A stretch of 6,327 nucleotides of DNA, taken from contig JAFUJY010000123.1 in NCBI GenBank assembly GCA_017467985.1, forward strand, positions 1 through 6,327, given 5' to 3'. Below the pieces are notes generated by a model. It saw only the letters and a list, made by a program, of their open reading frames with translations. It was not told the origin of the DNA and did not search any database. The stretch comes from Bacillota bacterium. Lineage in GTDB: Bacteria > Bacillota > Clostridia > Lachnospirales > Bianqueaceae. Position 1 is the stretch's first letter; every line of letters begins with the position of its first letter. Positions 1 to 5,848 of the stretch are shown one piece after another. The translations under genes were made by a program, and so were the position numbers.

Positions 1-141
1 AAAGTGATGGTTACCTACGACCGCCCCGGACCCAGCCCCGGCTTTACTTGTATAAAGGTGCCCGAGATCCTGTGGTCCATGGTGAGCGCCGGCATAGTCA
101 GCGCAGCCAAGGTGCTAAAGACCTACTATCCTGGCTATTAA
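1..141 (+). CDS. C-terminal tail of an unrecognised protein (5' end outside window)
   Basis: Frame 1 is open from the first base to a TAA at 139-141 and gives 46 residues. It begins KVMVTYDRPGPSPGFT, continues through a hydrophobic stretch (ILWSMVSAGIVSAA) and ends KVLKTYYPGY. The composition looks protein-like and an intrinsic terminator follows 63 nt later, which fits a real gene end. I do not recognise the family. It does not resemble the C-termini of MiaA or MutL, the genes that often precede hfq in Bacillota. The start, length and function cannot be judged from this window. An overlapping open frame at 48-233 reads through the terminator and is not credible as the gene. Confidence 0.5.
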   Translation, partial: KVMVTYDRPGPSPGFTCIKVPEILWSMVSAGIVSAAKVLKTYYPGY

Positions 142-204
142 CAAAACTTAAAAAAACGCGACAACCCAAAATTCTGCTTTTTCTGCTGCAAGGTCCGTCA
201 CCAA

Positions 205-226
205 CCACCATTATGGTGGCTTTTTT
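205..226 (+). terminator. Intrinsic terminator after the upstream gene
   Basis: A perfect 6-bp stem (CCACCA at 205-210, TGGTGG at 214-219) closes a TTA loop and is followed after one C by six T residues (221-226). This is a compact rho-independent terminator 63 nt after the stop codon at 139-141. It separates the upstream transcription unit from the repeat region and the hfq operon. The stem is short but GC-rich. Confidence 0.75.
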
Positions 227-278
227 AGTTTAAACAGTTGGGTAGTGTGGGTACTACGGCGGCTCATATACCCCTCCC

Positions 279-414
279 GTAACCACTAACCGTACTTTTT
301 TATATAATAACGTACTACTTGTGGTTACGGTTAGTGGCCACACACACTCCCGTAACCACAGCTGTCTTATTTTTTACGTAGCACCAATGTGCTGGTGGTT
401 ACCCAAGCAACCTT
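279..414. repeat. Repeat unit 1 (136 bp)
   Basis: First full unit of the array. It aligns without gaps to the next unit at about 79% identity by hand (29 differences in 136), and most differences in the first 100 positions are C/T or A/G transitions. It contains three potential stems: CGTAACCAC (278-286) with GTGGTTACG (321-329), CCACTAACCGTA (283-294) with TACGGTTAGTGG (326-337), and TGTGGTTACGG (320-330) with CCGTAACCACA (350-360). These share arms and so exclude one another. It also holds T runs at 296-301 and 370-375 and a TATAAT at 303-308. Confidence 0.8.
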
Positions 415-550
415 GTAACCACTAACTGCACTTTTTTACATAATAACGTACCACTTGTGGTTACGGCTGGTGGCTATATACCCTTCCATAACCACAGCTG
501 TCTTGTTTTTTAGGCAGTACCCGCACAGCAGTGGTTACCAAGGCTACTTT
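415..550. repeat. Repeat unit 2 (136 bp)
   Basis: Second full unit, directly abutting the first. The best conserved blocks are the leading GTAACCACTAAC, the T-rich/TAATAACGTA segment, TTGTGGTTACGG and ACCACAGCTGTCTT. The right part (about 515-530) is the most diverged. The stem 457-466 with 486-495 keeps 9 of 10 pairs; the one change is C opposite A on the plus strand, which would be a G-U pair in a minus-strand RNA. The 12-bp stem seen in unit 1 is weakened here to two mismatches and two G-U pairs. The unit carries CATAAT (439-444) where unit 1 has TATAAT. Confidence 0.8.
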
Positions 551-588
551 ATAACCATAACCATGCATTAATTTATCATAAAAAATCC

Positions 589-617
589 TTGTATTTCCTG
601 ACGGAATACAGTATAAT
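589..617 (+). promoter_or_regulatory. Predicted sigma-A-type promoter of the hfq operon
   Basis: TTGTAT (589-594) and a consensus TATAAT (612-617) are separated by exactly 17 nt. The expected transcription start is near 624, which gives a leader of about 64 nt before the hfq ATG. The promoter sits immediately downstream of the last decayed repeat unit. Its spacer carries a small imperfect dyad (GTATT at 591-595, AATAC at 605-609). No other promoter of similar quality was seen in the window, so this is the best candidate for driving all six downstream genes. Confidence 0.7.
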
Positions 618-648
618 AAGAGTGGTTTGTCATGCAAACCACTCTTAT
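616..648. promoter_or_regulatory. Perfect 14-bp inverted repeat over the -10 box and start site
   Basis: ATAAGAGTGGTTTG (616-629) and CAAACCACTCTTAT (635-648) are exact reverse complements around the loop TCATG. The left arm begins inside the TATAAT box and covers the predicted start site near 624. As DNA it has the form of an operator for a dimeric repressor. As RNA from about 624 only the inner part, GGTTTG with CAAACC, would remain, forming a 5'-terminal hairpin. A transcript arriving from upstream would make the full stem followed by the U-rich TTATTATTTATTTTT (651-665), which could act as a weak terminator. The sequence does not choose between these roles. Confidence 0.6.
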
Positions 649-687
649 CTTTATTATTTATTTTTGCTTTGAGGAGGATTCAAAACT

Positions 688-927
688 ATGACGAAACAGC
701 TGAATTTGCAGGACATGTTTCTGAACACACTTCGTAAAGAGAGAACAGAAGTCACAGTCTTTTTAACGAATGGTTACCAGATTAAAGGTTGCGTGAAGGG
801 GTATGACAGCTTTGTGCTGATGATGGATTCTGATGGTAAGCAGCAGATGATCTATAAGCATGCTATTTCTACCATTGCGCCCGTTCGTCCGGTAATTTTT
901 ACCAACCCGATTAAGGAGGAGCAGTAA
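688..927 (+). CDS. hfq: RNA chaperone Hfq
   Basis: A 79-residue Sm-like protein that assembles as a hexameric ring, binds small RNAs and mRNAs and promotes their pairing in the cytoplasm. Residues 1-19 carry the N-terminal helix (NLQDMFLNTLRKER). The Sm1 region follows (VTVFLTNGYQIKG, about 22-34), and Sm2 is the near-invariant YKHAIST (56-62), whose K57 and H58 line the proximal U-binding pore together with F42 and Q8. F25 and Y30 suggest the Gram-positive type of distal A-rich RNA site. The rim patch reads R16 K17 E18 R19. The C-terminal tail is short (about 15 residues), as in other Bacillota. The start is supported by GAGGAGG (671-677), 10 nt upstream. It is the first gene after the predicted promoter and ends 5 nt before the next start. 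Confidence 0.97.
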   Translation: MTKQLNLQDMFLNTLRKERTEVTVFLTNGYQIKGCVKGYDSFVLMMDSDGKQQMIYKHAISTIAPVRPVIFTNPIKEEQ

Positions 928-932
928 AGCTC

Positions 933-2201
933 ATGATACAGCAGGAAATTTTGACGGCTCTGGGAATTCCCGCAGCCGTCTATGATTTTTGTCATACAAG
1001 AGAGTTAGCGTTAAAGGAACAGTTTGAGCGGATCGATGCCATTGCTGAAGCCAACCTGGCCAAGGTTTTGGCGGCATTCCAGAAGCACCGCGTTAGCGAG
1101 AACCATTTCGAGACAACCACCGGTTACGGCTATAATGATTTGGGCCGCGACACACTGGAGGCGGTGTACGCTGATATTTTTGGCACGGAGGATGCCATCG
1201 TGCGTCCCCAGCTGATTTGCGGAACCCATGCGCTGTCCACCGCATTGTTTGGATGCTTGCGTCATGGCGATGGCCTGATGTATGCTACCGGCGAGCCCTA
1301 CGATACTTTGCAGGGTGTTATTGGTATTCGTCCGGAGATGGGCAGTCTTGCGGAGCATGGTGTAACTTATACCCAGGCAGACTTAAAGGCTGATGGCACT
1401 CCTGACCTGGAGGGCATTGTGGCGGCTATCCGTCCGGAGACCAAGCTGGTGGGCATTCAGCGATCCAAGGGCTACCTGGTGCGTCACACTTTGTCCGTTG
1501 AGGAAATTGGCAGCATTATTAAGACTGTTAAGGCAGTGCGTCCTGACATCATTTGCATGGTGGACAACTGCTATGGCGAGTTTACTGAAGTAATTGAGCC
1601 CACCAATGTGGGGGCGGACCTGTGTGTAGGTTCTTTGATTAAGAATCTGGGCGGTGGTCTGGCGCCTATCGGTGGTTATATTGTGGGCCGTAGAGACCTG
1701 ATTGAGCGTTGTGCTGTACGCATGACCGCTCCGGGTCTTGGTAAGGAGCAGGGCCCCACTCTGGGCGTTAACCGTTCTTTGTATCAGGGCTTGTTCCAGT
1801 CTCCTACAGTGGTTGCAGCTGCGGTCAAGACGGCAGTATTTGCGGCAAAACTGTTTAAGGATCTGGGTTATGAGGTCTATCCGGAAGCGGAAGAAGTGCG
1901 CCACGACATCGTGCAGACCGTTACCTTCGGTGCTCCTGAGCCTCTGGAGAAGTTCTGTCAGGGTATTCAGGCCGCATCTCCGGTGGATTCTTATGTAACA
2001 CCGGTGGCTTGGGATATGCCCGGTTATGACAGTCCGGTCATTATGGCAGCAGGTAACTTTATTTCAGGTGCAACCATTGAGTTGTCCGCTGATGCGCCCA
2101 TGCGGGAGCCCTATGTGGCTTATTTCCAGGGTGCACTGACCTGGGAGCACGGTAAGATCGGTATGATGAAGGCCGTTGCCCAGATGGGCCAGGTAAAATG
2201 A
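933..2201 (+). CDS. ynbB: Methionine gamma-lyase-fold PLP protein (YnbB / 'aluminum resistance' family)
   Basis: A 422-residue cytoplasmic protein of the fold-type I PLP-dependent family known as Met_gamma_lyase or 'aluminum resistance protein' (Bacillus YnbB). The probable PLP lysine is K237 in SLIKNLGGG, and D211 in MVDNCYGEF is the expected partner of the pyridine nitrogen. Other family landmarks are GYGYNDLGRDTLE (64-76), GTHALS (97-102) and SPVIMAAGNF (367-376). The length matches the family. The fold implies chemistry on a sulfur amino acid, but the true substrate of this subfamily is not established to my knowledge, and the aluminum label should not be taken as function. An AAGGAGGA site (913-920) lies within the end of hfq. 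The adjacency to hfq recurs in Bacillota, and the stop overlaps the next gene by ATGA. Confidence 0.92.
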   Translation: MIQQEILTALGIPAAVYDFCHTRELALKEQFERIDAIAEANLAKVLAAFQKHRVSENHFETTTGYGYNDLGRDTLEAVYADIFGTEDAIVRPQLICGTHALSTALFGCLRHGDGLMYATGEPYDTLQGVIGIRPEMGSLAEHGVTYTQADLKADGTPDLEGIVAAIRPETKLVGIQRSKGYLVRHTLSVEEIGSIIKTVKAVRPDIICMVDNCYGEFTEVIEPTNVGADLCVGSLIKNLGGGLAPIGGYIVGRRDLIERCAVRMTAPGLGKEQGPTLGVNRSLYQGLFQSPTVVAAAVKTAVFAAKLFKDLGYEVYPEAEEVRHDIVQTVTFGAPEPLEKFCQGIQAASPVDSYVTPVAWDMPGYDSPVIMAAGNFISGATIELSADAPMREPYVAYFQGALTWEHGKIGMMKAVAQMGQVK

Positions 2202-3583
2202 AACTGCCCGAGTCCTTTCTCCAGCAGGTGAAGGAACTGTTGGGACAAGAAGAGTACGAAAAATACACGCAGGCCATGGAGCAGCCCTATGCCCAGGCCC
2301 TGCGTGTGAATACGGCGAAGATTAGCCCGGAAGCGTTGCGGGAGAAAATGCCCCAAGCCGGCTTGGGTGAAAATGTGCCCTGGTGTGAGGCGGGTATTTA
2401 TCTCAGCGAGGAGAGCCCGGTGCTGTCCAAGCATCCTTTTTATGCAGCGGGTCTGTATTATCTGCAGGAGCCCAGCGCCATGGCACCGGCGGCTTTTTTG
2501 CCCATTGAAAAGGGGGATAAGGTGCTGGATGTGTGCGCTGCCCCCGGTGGTAAGAGTACGGCCCTGGGTGCCAAGCTGGCAGGCAGCGGTCTGCTGGTGA
2601 CCAACGATATCCGCCCCTCCAGAGCCAGGGCTTTGCTGAAAAATGTGGAGCTGTTTGGCTTGGGCAACGGCGTGGTTCTGTCTGAGAACCCCTACAAACA
2701 TGCCCAGCGATTTGCGGGATTTTTTGATAAGGTGCTGGTGGATGCCCCTTGCAGCGGTGAGGGAATGTTCCGTAAGGATCCCACTATTGCTAAAAACTGG
2801 CTCCAGTACGGTACCGAATATTATGCAAAACTGCAGCGGGAGATTTTGCCCCACGCCGCCAAAATGGTGGCGCCCGGCGGTATGCTGCTGTATTCCACCT
2901 GCACCTATTCTTCGGAAGAGGATGAGCAGACAGTGCAGGACTTTATGGATGAGTTCCCGGAATTTCATTTGGTGGATCTGCCCAAGTGTGATGGCATCAT
3001 GGATGGTCAGCCCCAGTGGGCGAAGCGTCCCGATCCGGAACTGAGCAAATGTGCTCGTTTTTGGCCCCACAGACTGCGGGGCGAGGGACATTTCGTGGCC
3101 TTGTTCCAGAGGGACGGAGCTCACGAGGGGTACACTGAAAGTACAGTCAATACCGGTAAGTCCAACGCCTGGACCAAGTGGGCGGCGGAGAATCTGACCT
3201 GTCGGGTAGAAGATGTTTTGCCGGAAGGATCCCATGTGGAAATCTCCGGTGAAAAGGTATATGCCATGCTGCTGCCTTCTGACAAGTTGAATGGTTTGCG
3301 GGTGCTGCGGCCGGGTCTGTTGTTGGGTGAGATCAGTCATGATCGTTTCGAGCCCTCCCAGGCCTTTGCCATGGTGCTGCAGGAGAATCAGGTAAAGCAT
3401 ACGGCAGAACTGGATATTGCTTCCGGCGAAGCGGTGCGCTACCTCAAGGGCGAGACATTAAATGGAGATTTTGCGGATGGCTGGAACCTGGTGACGGTGT
3501 CCGGTTATCCTTTAGGATGGGGCAAGGCCAGCGGCGGTGTCCTGAAGAATAAATACTTAAAAGGCTGGCGTATGATGAAATAA
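2198..3583 (+). CDS. rsmF: 16S rRNA m5C methyltransferase, RsmF/YebU (NOL1/NOP2/Sun) type
   Basis: A 461-residue SAM-dependent RNA cytosine-5 methyltransferase. The N-terminal RNA-binding part (ALRVNTAKISPE, 34-45) leads into the Rossmann methyltransferase core. SAM motif I is DVCAAPGGKS (111-120), the ribose-binding acidic residue is D137 in NDIRP, motif IV is DAPCSGEGMFRKDP (182-195) with C185, and motif VI is STCTYSSEEDE (233-243) with the presumed nucleophile C235. WPHRLRGEGHFVALF (289-303) and a C-terminal PUA-like domain ending GYPLGWGKASGGVLKNKY identify the RsmF branch rather than RsmB. The likely targets are cytosines near position 1407 of 16S rRNA; the exact sites vary between RsmF homologues. 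The ATG overlaps the preceding stop (ATGA) and only a weak AGGT precedes it, so translation is probably coupled to the gene before. Confidence 0.93.
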   Translation: MKLPESFLQQVKELLGQEEYEKYTQAMEQPYAQALRVNTAKISPEALREKMPQAGLGENVPWCEAGIYLSEESPVLSKHPFYAAGLYYLQEPSAMAPAAFLPIEKGDKVLDVCAAPGGKSTALGAKLAGSGLLVTNDIRPSRARALLKNVELFGLGNGVVLSENPYKHAQRFAGFFDKVLVDAPCSGEGMFRKDPTIAKNWLQYGTEYYAKLQREILPHAAKMVAPGGMLLYSTCTYSSEEDEQTVQDFMDEFPEFHLVDLPKCDGIMDGQPQWAKRPDPELSKCARFWPHRLRGEGHFVALFQRDGAHEGYTESTVNTGKSNAWTKWAAENLTCRVEDVLPEGSHVEISGEKVYAMLLPSDKLNGLRVLRPGLLLGEISHDRFEPSQAFAMVLQENQVKHTAELDIASGEAVRYLKGETLNGDFADGWNLVTVSGYPLGWGKASGGVLKNKYLKGWRMMK

Positions 3584-3585
3584 CT

Positions 3586-3590
3586 GGAGG
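3586..3590 (+). promoter_or_regulatory. Ribosome binding site that fixes the flavoprotein start at ATG 3599
   Basis: GGAGG lies 8 nt before the ATG at 3599-3601 but only 2 nt before an in-frame TTG at 3593-3595. The spacing rules out the TTG and selects the ATG, which also puts the FAD-binding strand (YDLVIAGAG) at the usual distance from the N-terminus. Confidence 0.8.
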
Positions 3591-3598
3591 TCTTGGTC

Positions 3599-4705
3599 AT
3601 GGAACAGTACGATCTGGTGATTGCAGGAGCGGGTCCGGCAGGGTCCATTCTGGCAAAGACAGTAGGCAAAAAATTTCGTGTGCTGATGGTGGAGATGCGC
3701 AATGTCCATGCACCATTGGGTACCACTCGGGAGAAAAGCTGCGGCGGTATGCTGAATACATCCGCCCAGAAGGTACTGGCGTCCTTTGGTATGCCGCTGC
3801 CCAAAGAGGTGCTGCAGTCCCCTCAGGTATTTACCGTGCGGGCGATTGATTATGACAATCATGACGAACGGTATTATCAAAAACAATATGTAAATATTGA
3901 CCGGGAGACTTTCGACCGTTGGCTGTTGGCGGAGGCTCTCATGGAAGATGGCGTGGAAATTGTGGATAACACCAAGGTTATTGGCTTTACCCCCCATCCG
4001 GACTATGTGGATGTGCAGCTTCGCAAGGAAAATGGGGAGACCGAGTCCGTTCGCACACGATATTTTGTGGGCGCAGATGGAGGCGGGTCTTTGGTGCGCC
4101 GTCATCTGGAGGAGAAGTTTAGTGGGCCGGATGAGCCCAAGTACCCTATTCAGCGGTACGTTTCACTGCAGCAGTGGTTCGAGGTGGAAGAAGACCTTCC
4201 CTATTATGTGGCTCTGTTTGATCAGAAGGTAACGGACTACTATTCCTGGATGATTCCCAAGAACGGTCAGGTGATTTTGGGCGCGGCCATTCCCGAAGGT
4301 AAGGATGTGCGTAAACGCTTTGAGCATCTGAAAAAGCGGGCCAATCAGTCCGGATTTAACTTGGGCGAGCCTGTGAAGGAACGGGGCGCCATTTTACTGC
4401 GGCCTTACGGTCCCATGAGCGTGAATCTGGGAAAGGGTCGAGTATTCCTGGCGGGCGAGGCCGCAGGCCTCATTAGTTCCAGTTCAGAGGAAGGCATCAG
4501 CTATGCCATGAGTTCTGGTCGGGAACTGGGCGAAGCATTGTTGGAGGGCAAGACGCCGGCAGATGTGGAGGCCAAGTATCGTAAGGGTGTGCGCCACAAG
4601 AAGTGGGGCCTGGCGGTGAAGAGCCTGAAGGCCATTGTGATGTATAATCCTGTTTTGAGAGGTCTGGTGTTCAAGACCGGACTATTGAGTATGGATGTGA
4701 AATAA
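3599..4705 (+). CDS. Geranylgeranyl-reductase-family FAD-dependent oxidoreductase
   Basis: A 368-residue flavoprotein counted from ATG 3599. The N-terminal Rossmann strand-turn-helix binds FAD (DLVIAGAGPAGS, with GAGPAG at 10-15). It is followed by the family's CGG element (48-50, SCGGMLNTSAQKVL), the conserved NIDRETFDRWL (99-109), GADGGGS (158-164) and the second FAD motif GEAAG (286-290) in VFLAGEAAGLISSSSEEGIS. This arrangement matches the geranylgeranyl reductase / FixC / CbrA group, which reduces isoprenoid double bonds in some members and has unknown substrates in many bacteria. There is no signal peptide or clear membrane helix; a lipid or quinone substrate would require membrane contact through the hydrophobic C-terminal part (about 343-362). 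It lies 15 nt after rsmF and 18 nt before the phosphoesterase gene. The substrate cannot be read from sequence. Confidence 0.85.
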   Translation: MEQYDLVIAGAGPAGSILAKTVGKKFRVLMVEMRNVHAPLGTTREKSCGGMLNTSAQKVLASFGMPLPKEVLQSPQVFTVRAIDYDNHDERYYQKQYVNIDRETFDRWLLAEALMEDGVEIVDNTKVIGFTPHPDYVDVQLRKENGETESVRTRYFVGADGGGSLVRRHLEEKFSGPDEPKYPIQRYVSLQQWFEVEEDLPYYVALFDQKVTDYYSWMIPKNGQVILGAAIPEGKDVRKRFEHLKKRANQSGFNLGEPVKERGAILLRPYGPMSVNLGKGRVFLAGEAAGLISSSSEEGISYAMSSGRELGEALLEGKTPADVEAKYRKGVRHKKWGLAVKSLKAIVMYNPVLRGLVFKTGLLSMDVK

Positions 4706-4723
4706 CGAAAGGAGGCCGCCGAT

Positions 4724-5827
4724 ATGCGGATCAAATTGATTCATACCGCCGATCTGCATGGGGGACATTTGTCCACCGGCGGCGGTTTCCGAGCAGATGC
4801 GGGATCGGTGCGCCGGCGGGAGATCCTGACAGCATTACAAAATATCTGCGATACAGCAGAACAAGAAGAGGCAGATTTTTTACTGATCAGCGGGGATCTG
4901 GCGGAGGAAACTCTGCGAGAGCAGGACTGGGATAAAATCAGCCGTATGTTTGAAAGAATTGCTCCTGTCATAGTGGTCTGGAGCCGGGGAGAGGCGGATT
5001 GGGACGCCCCTGTCAGAAGTTGGCCCTCCAATGTATATGCAGTGGAGCCGGGCTTTCATCGGCTGGACTTTCCGGAAAAGAAGACCACCCTTTGGGCGGA
5101 AAGCTGGGGACGGGAACAGTGGCTGGATGGCTTTTATGAGTACATTCCTGCTGCCGGTCCGAAGACGTTTCATCTATTGATGGTGCATGGTGAGGCGGAT
5201 GGCCAGGTTCATCCCATCGATATGAATGCATTAAAAAGTCTTGGGGCCGATTATTGTGCCCTGGGACATCGACATAAGATGACCATATGGGGTCGGGAAA
5301 ATGATGTGTGGGCAGCATACCCGGGCAGCCCGGAACCATTGGAATATAGTGAAGAGGGAGATCACGGTTTTTTGGTGGTTACCCTGGAAAAAGATGAGGA
5401 TTATCAAATCCGCAGCGTACAGCGAAAGATCTGTGCCAAAAGAAAGGCCATTTCTCAAGTGGTAAATGTAACTGCAGATCATGATCTACAGGGGGTGTTG
5501 GATCAGATTCGAGAGGCCTTTACACCCCAAATGCGTCAGCGGGATTTATGCCGGGCGGTATTAAAAGGCTGTCGTAAAAGCTTTACATCTCTGGATACCC
5601 AGCAGATGATGGGATTATTAAGTCCGGAAGAGTTTTTATTCCTGGATGTGGTGGATGAGACCCAGCCGGAGCTGGATTTTGACAAACTGCGGGAGGCTAA
5701 CGCAGAGAACTTGCTGGGCAAGTATATTGCCGCCATGCAGCTGCAGATTCAGGCTGCAGGCAGCGAAAAAGAACGAAAGACCCTGGAGGCCGCTTTGGCC
5801 GCCGGTGTGGAAGTGTTAATGAATTAA
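4724..5827 (+). CDS. SbcD/YhaO-like metallophosphoesterase with altered GNHD motif
   Basis: A 367-residue calcineurin-like phosphoesterase related to the Mre11/SbcD/YhaO DNA exonuclease subunit. Visible metal-site elements are D10 and H12 (HTADLHGG), G57 D58 (LLISGDLAEE), H155 (LLMVHG) and H182/H184 (CALGHRHK), followed by the SbcD-typical YPGSPEPLEYSE (199-210). The motif expected after IVV, normally GNHD, reads GEAD (89-92, in WSRGEADWDAP), so the usual Asn metal ligand and the catalytic His are replaced in an otherwise intact frame. The C-terminal third (about 235-367) is the likely partner-binding region. AAAGGAGG (4708-4715), 8 nt before the ATG, supports the start. The gene downstream encodes the matching ATPase, so the two probably form a complex acting on DNA ends. 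Nuclease activity is uncertain. Confidence 0.88.
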   Translation: MRIKLIHTADLHGGHLSTGGGFRADAGSVRRREILTALQNICDTAEQEEADFLLISGDLAEETLREQDWDKISRMFERIAPVIVVWSRGEADWDAPVRSWPSNVYAVEPGFHRLDFPEKKTTLWAESWGREQWLDGFYEYIPAAGPKTFHLLMVHGEADGQVHPIDMNALKSLGADYCALGHRHKMTIWGRENDVWAAYPGSPEPLEYSEEGDHGFLVVTLEKDEDYQIRSVQRKICAKRKAISQVVNVTADHDLQGVLDQIREAFTPQMRQRDLCRAVLKGCRKSFTSLDTQQMMGLLSPEEFLFLDVVDETQPELDFDKLREANAENLLGKYIAAMQLQIQAAGSEKERKTLEAALAAGVEVLMN

Positions 5828-5848
5828 GTTAAGTGGGAGGTGACGGAC

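Larger units (their letters stand above)
245..584. repeat. 136-bp-period repeat array of alternating GTAACCAC/GTGGTTAC octamers
   Basis: This non-coding stretch fills most of the gap before hfq. The octamer GTAACCAC and its reverse complement GTGGTTAC alternate strictly in orientation. They start at 279(+), 321(-), 352(+), 395(-), 415(+), 457(-), 488(+, ATAACCAC), 531(-) and 551(+, ATAACCAT). The start-to-start steps are 42, 31, 43 and 20 nt, repeated exactly twice, so the higher-order unit is 136 bp. There are two full units, a decayed left piece (about 245-278, containing GTGGGTAC at 247) that resembles 455-487, and a decayed third unit start (551 to about 584). Neighbouring octamers can pair as hairpins. 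There is no convincing ORF, and I do not know the element family. It could be an intergenic palindromic repeat, a protein-binding array or repeated small RNA genes. Confidence 0.8.

Noticed and set aside
7..15. GGTTACC-like octamer matches inside coding sequence (near 9 and near 773) as array members
   Set aside because: They are isolated partial matches within protein-coding frames, outside the periodic spacing, and expected by chance.
48..233. 61-codon plus-strand ORF
   Set aside because: It overlaps the better-supported frame ending at 141, reads through the intrinsic terminator stem and T run, and has a low-complexity, basic, non-protein-like product.
350..375. Repeat hairpin plus T run as an intrinsic terminator
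   Set aside because: About ten nucleotides separate the stem end (359/360) from the six T residues, which is too far for normal rho-independent termination.
245..562. CRISPR array
   Set aside because: The repeated octamers alternate in orientation, the spacings differ (20 to 43 nt) and are themselves repeated, the intervening sequence is similar between units, and there is no cas gene.
2120..3400. 426-codon minus-strand ORF
   Set aside because: It is antisense to rsmF, whose catalytic motifs are intact. The translated product shows no recognisable domain, and its length reflects the codon bias of the sense gene.
3593..3598. TTG at 3593 as start of the flavoprotein
   Set aside because: It is only 2 nt from GGAGG; the ATG at 3599 has the correct 8-nt spacing.
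4961..5008. Frameshift as the cause of the missing GNHD in the SbcD-like gene
   Set aside because: The frame is continuous with family-like sequence on both sides, and reading the neighbouring frames across 4970-5005 does not restore GNHD.
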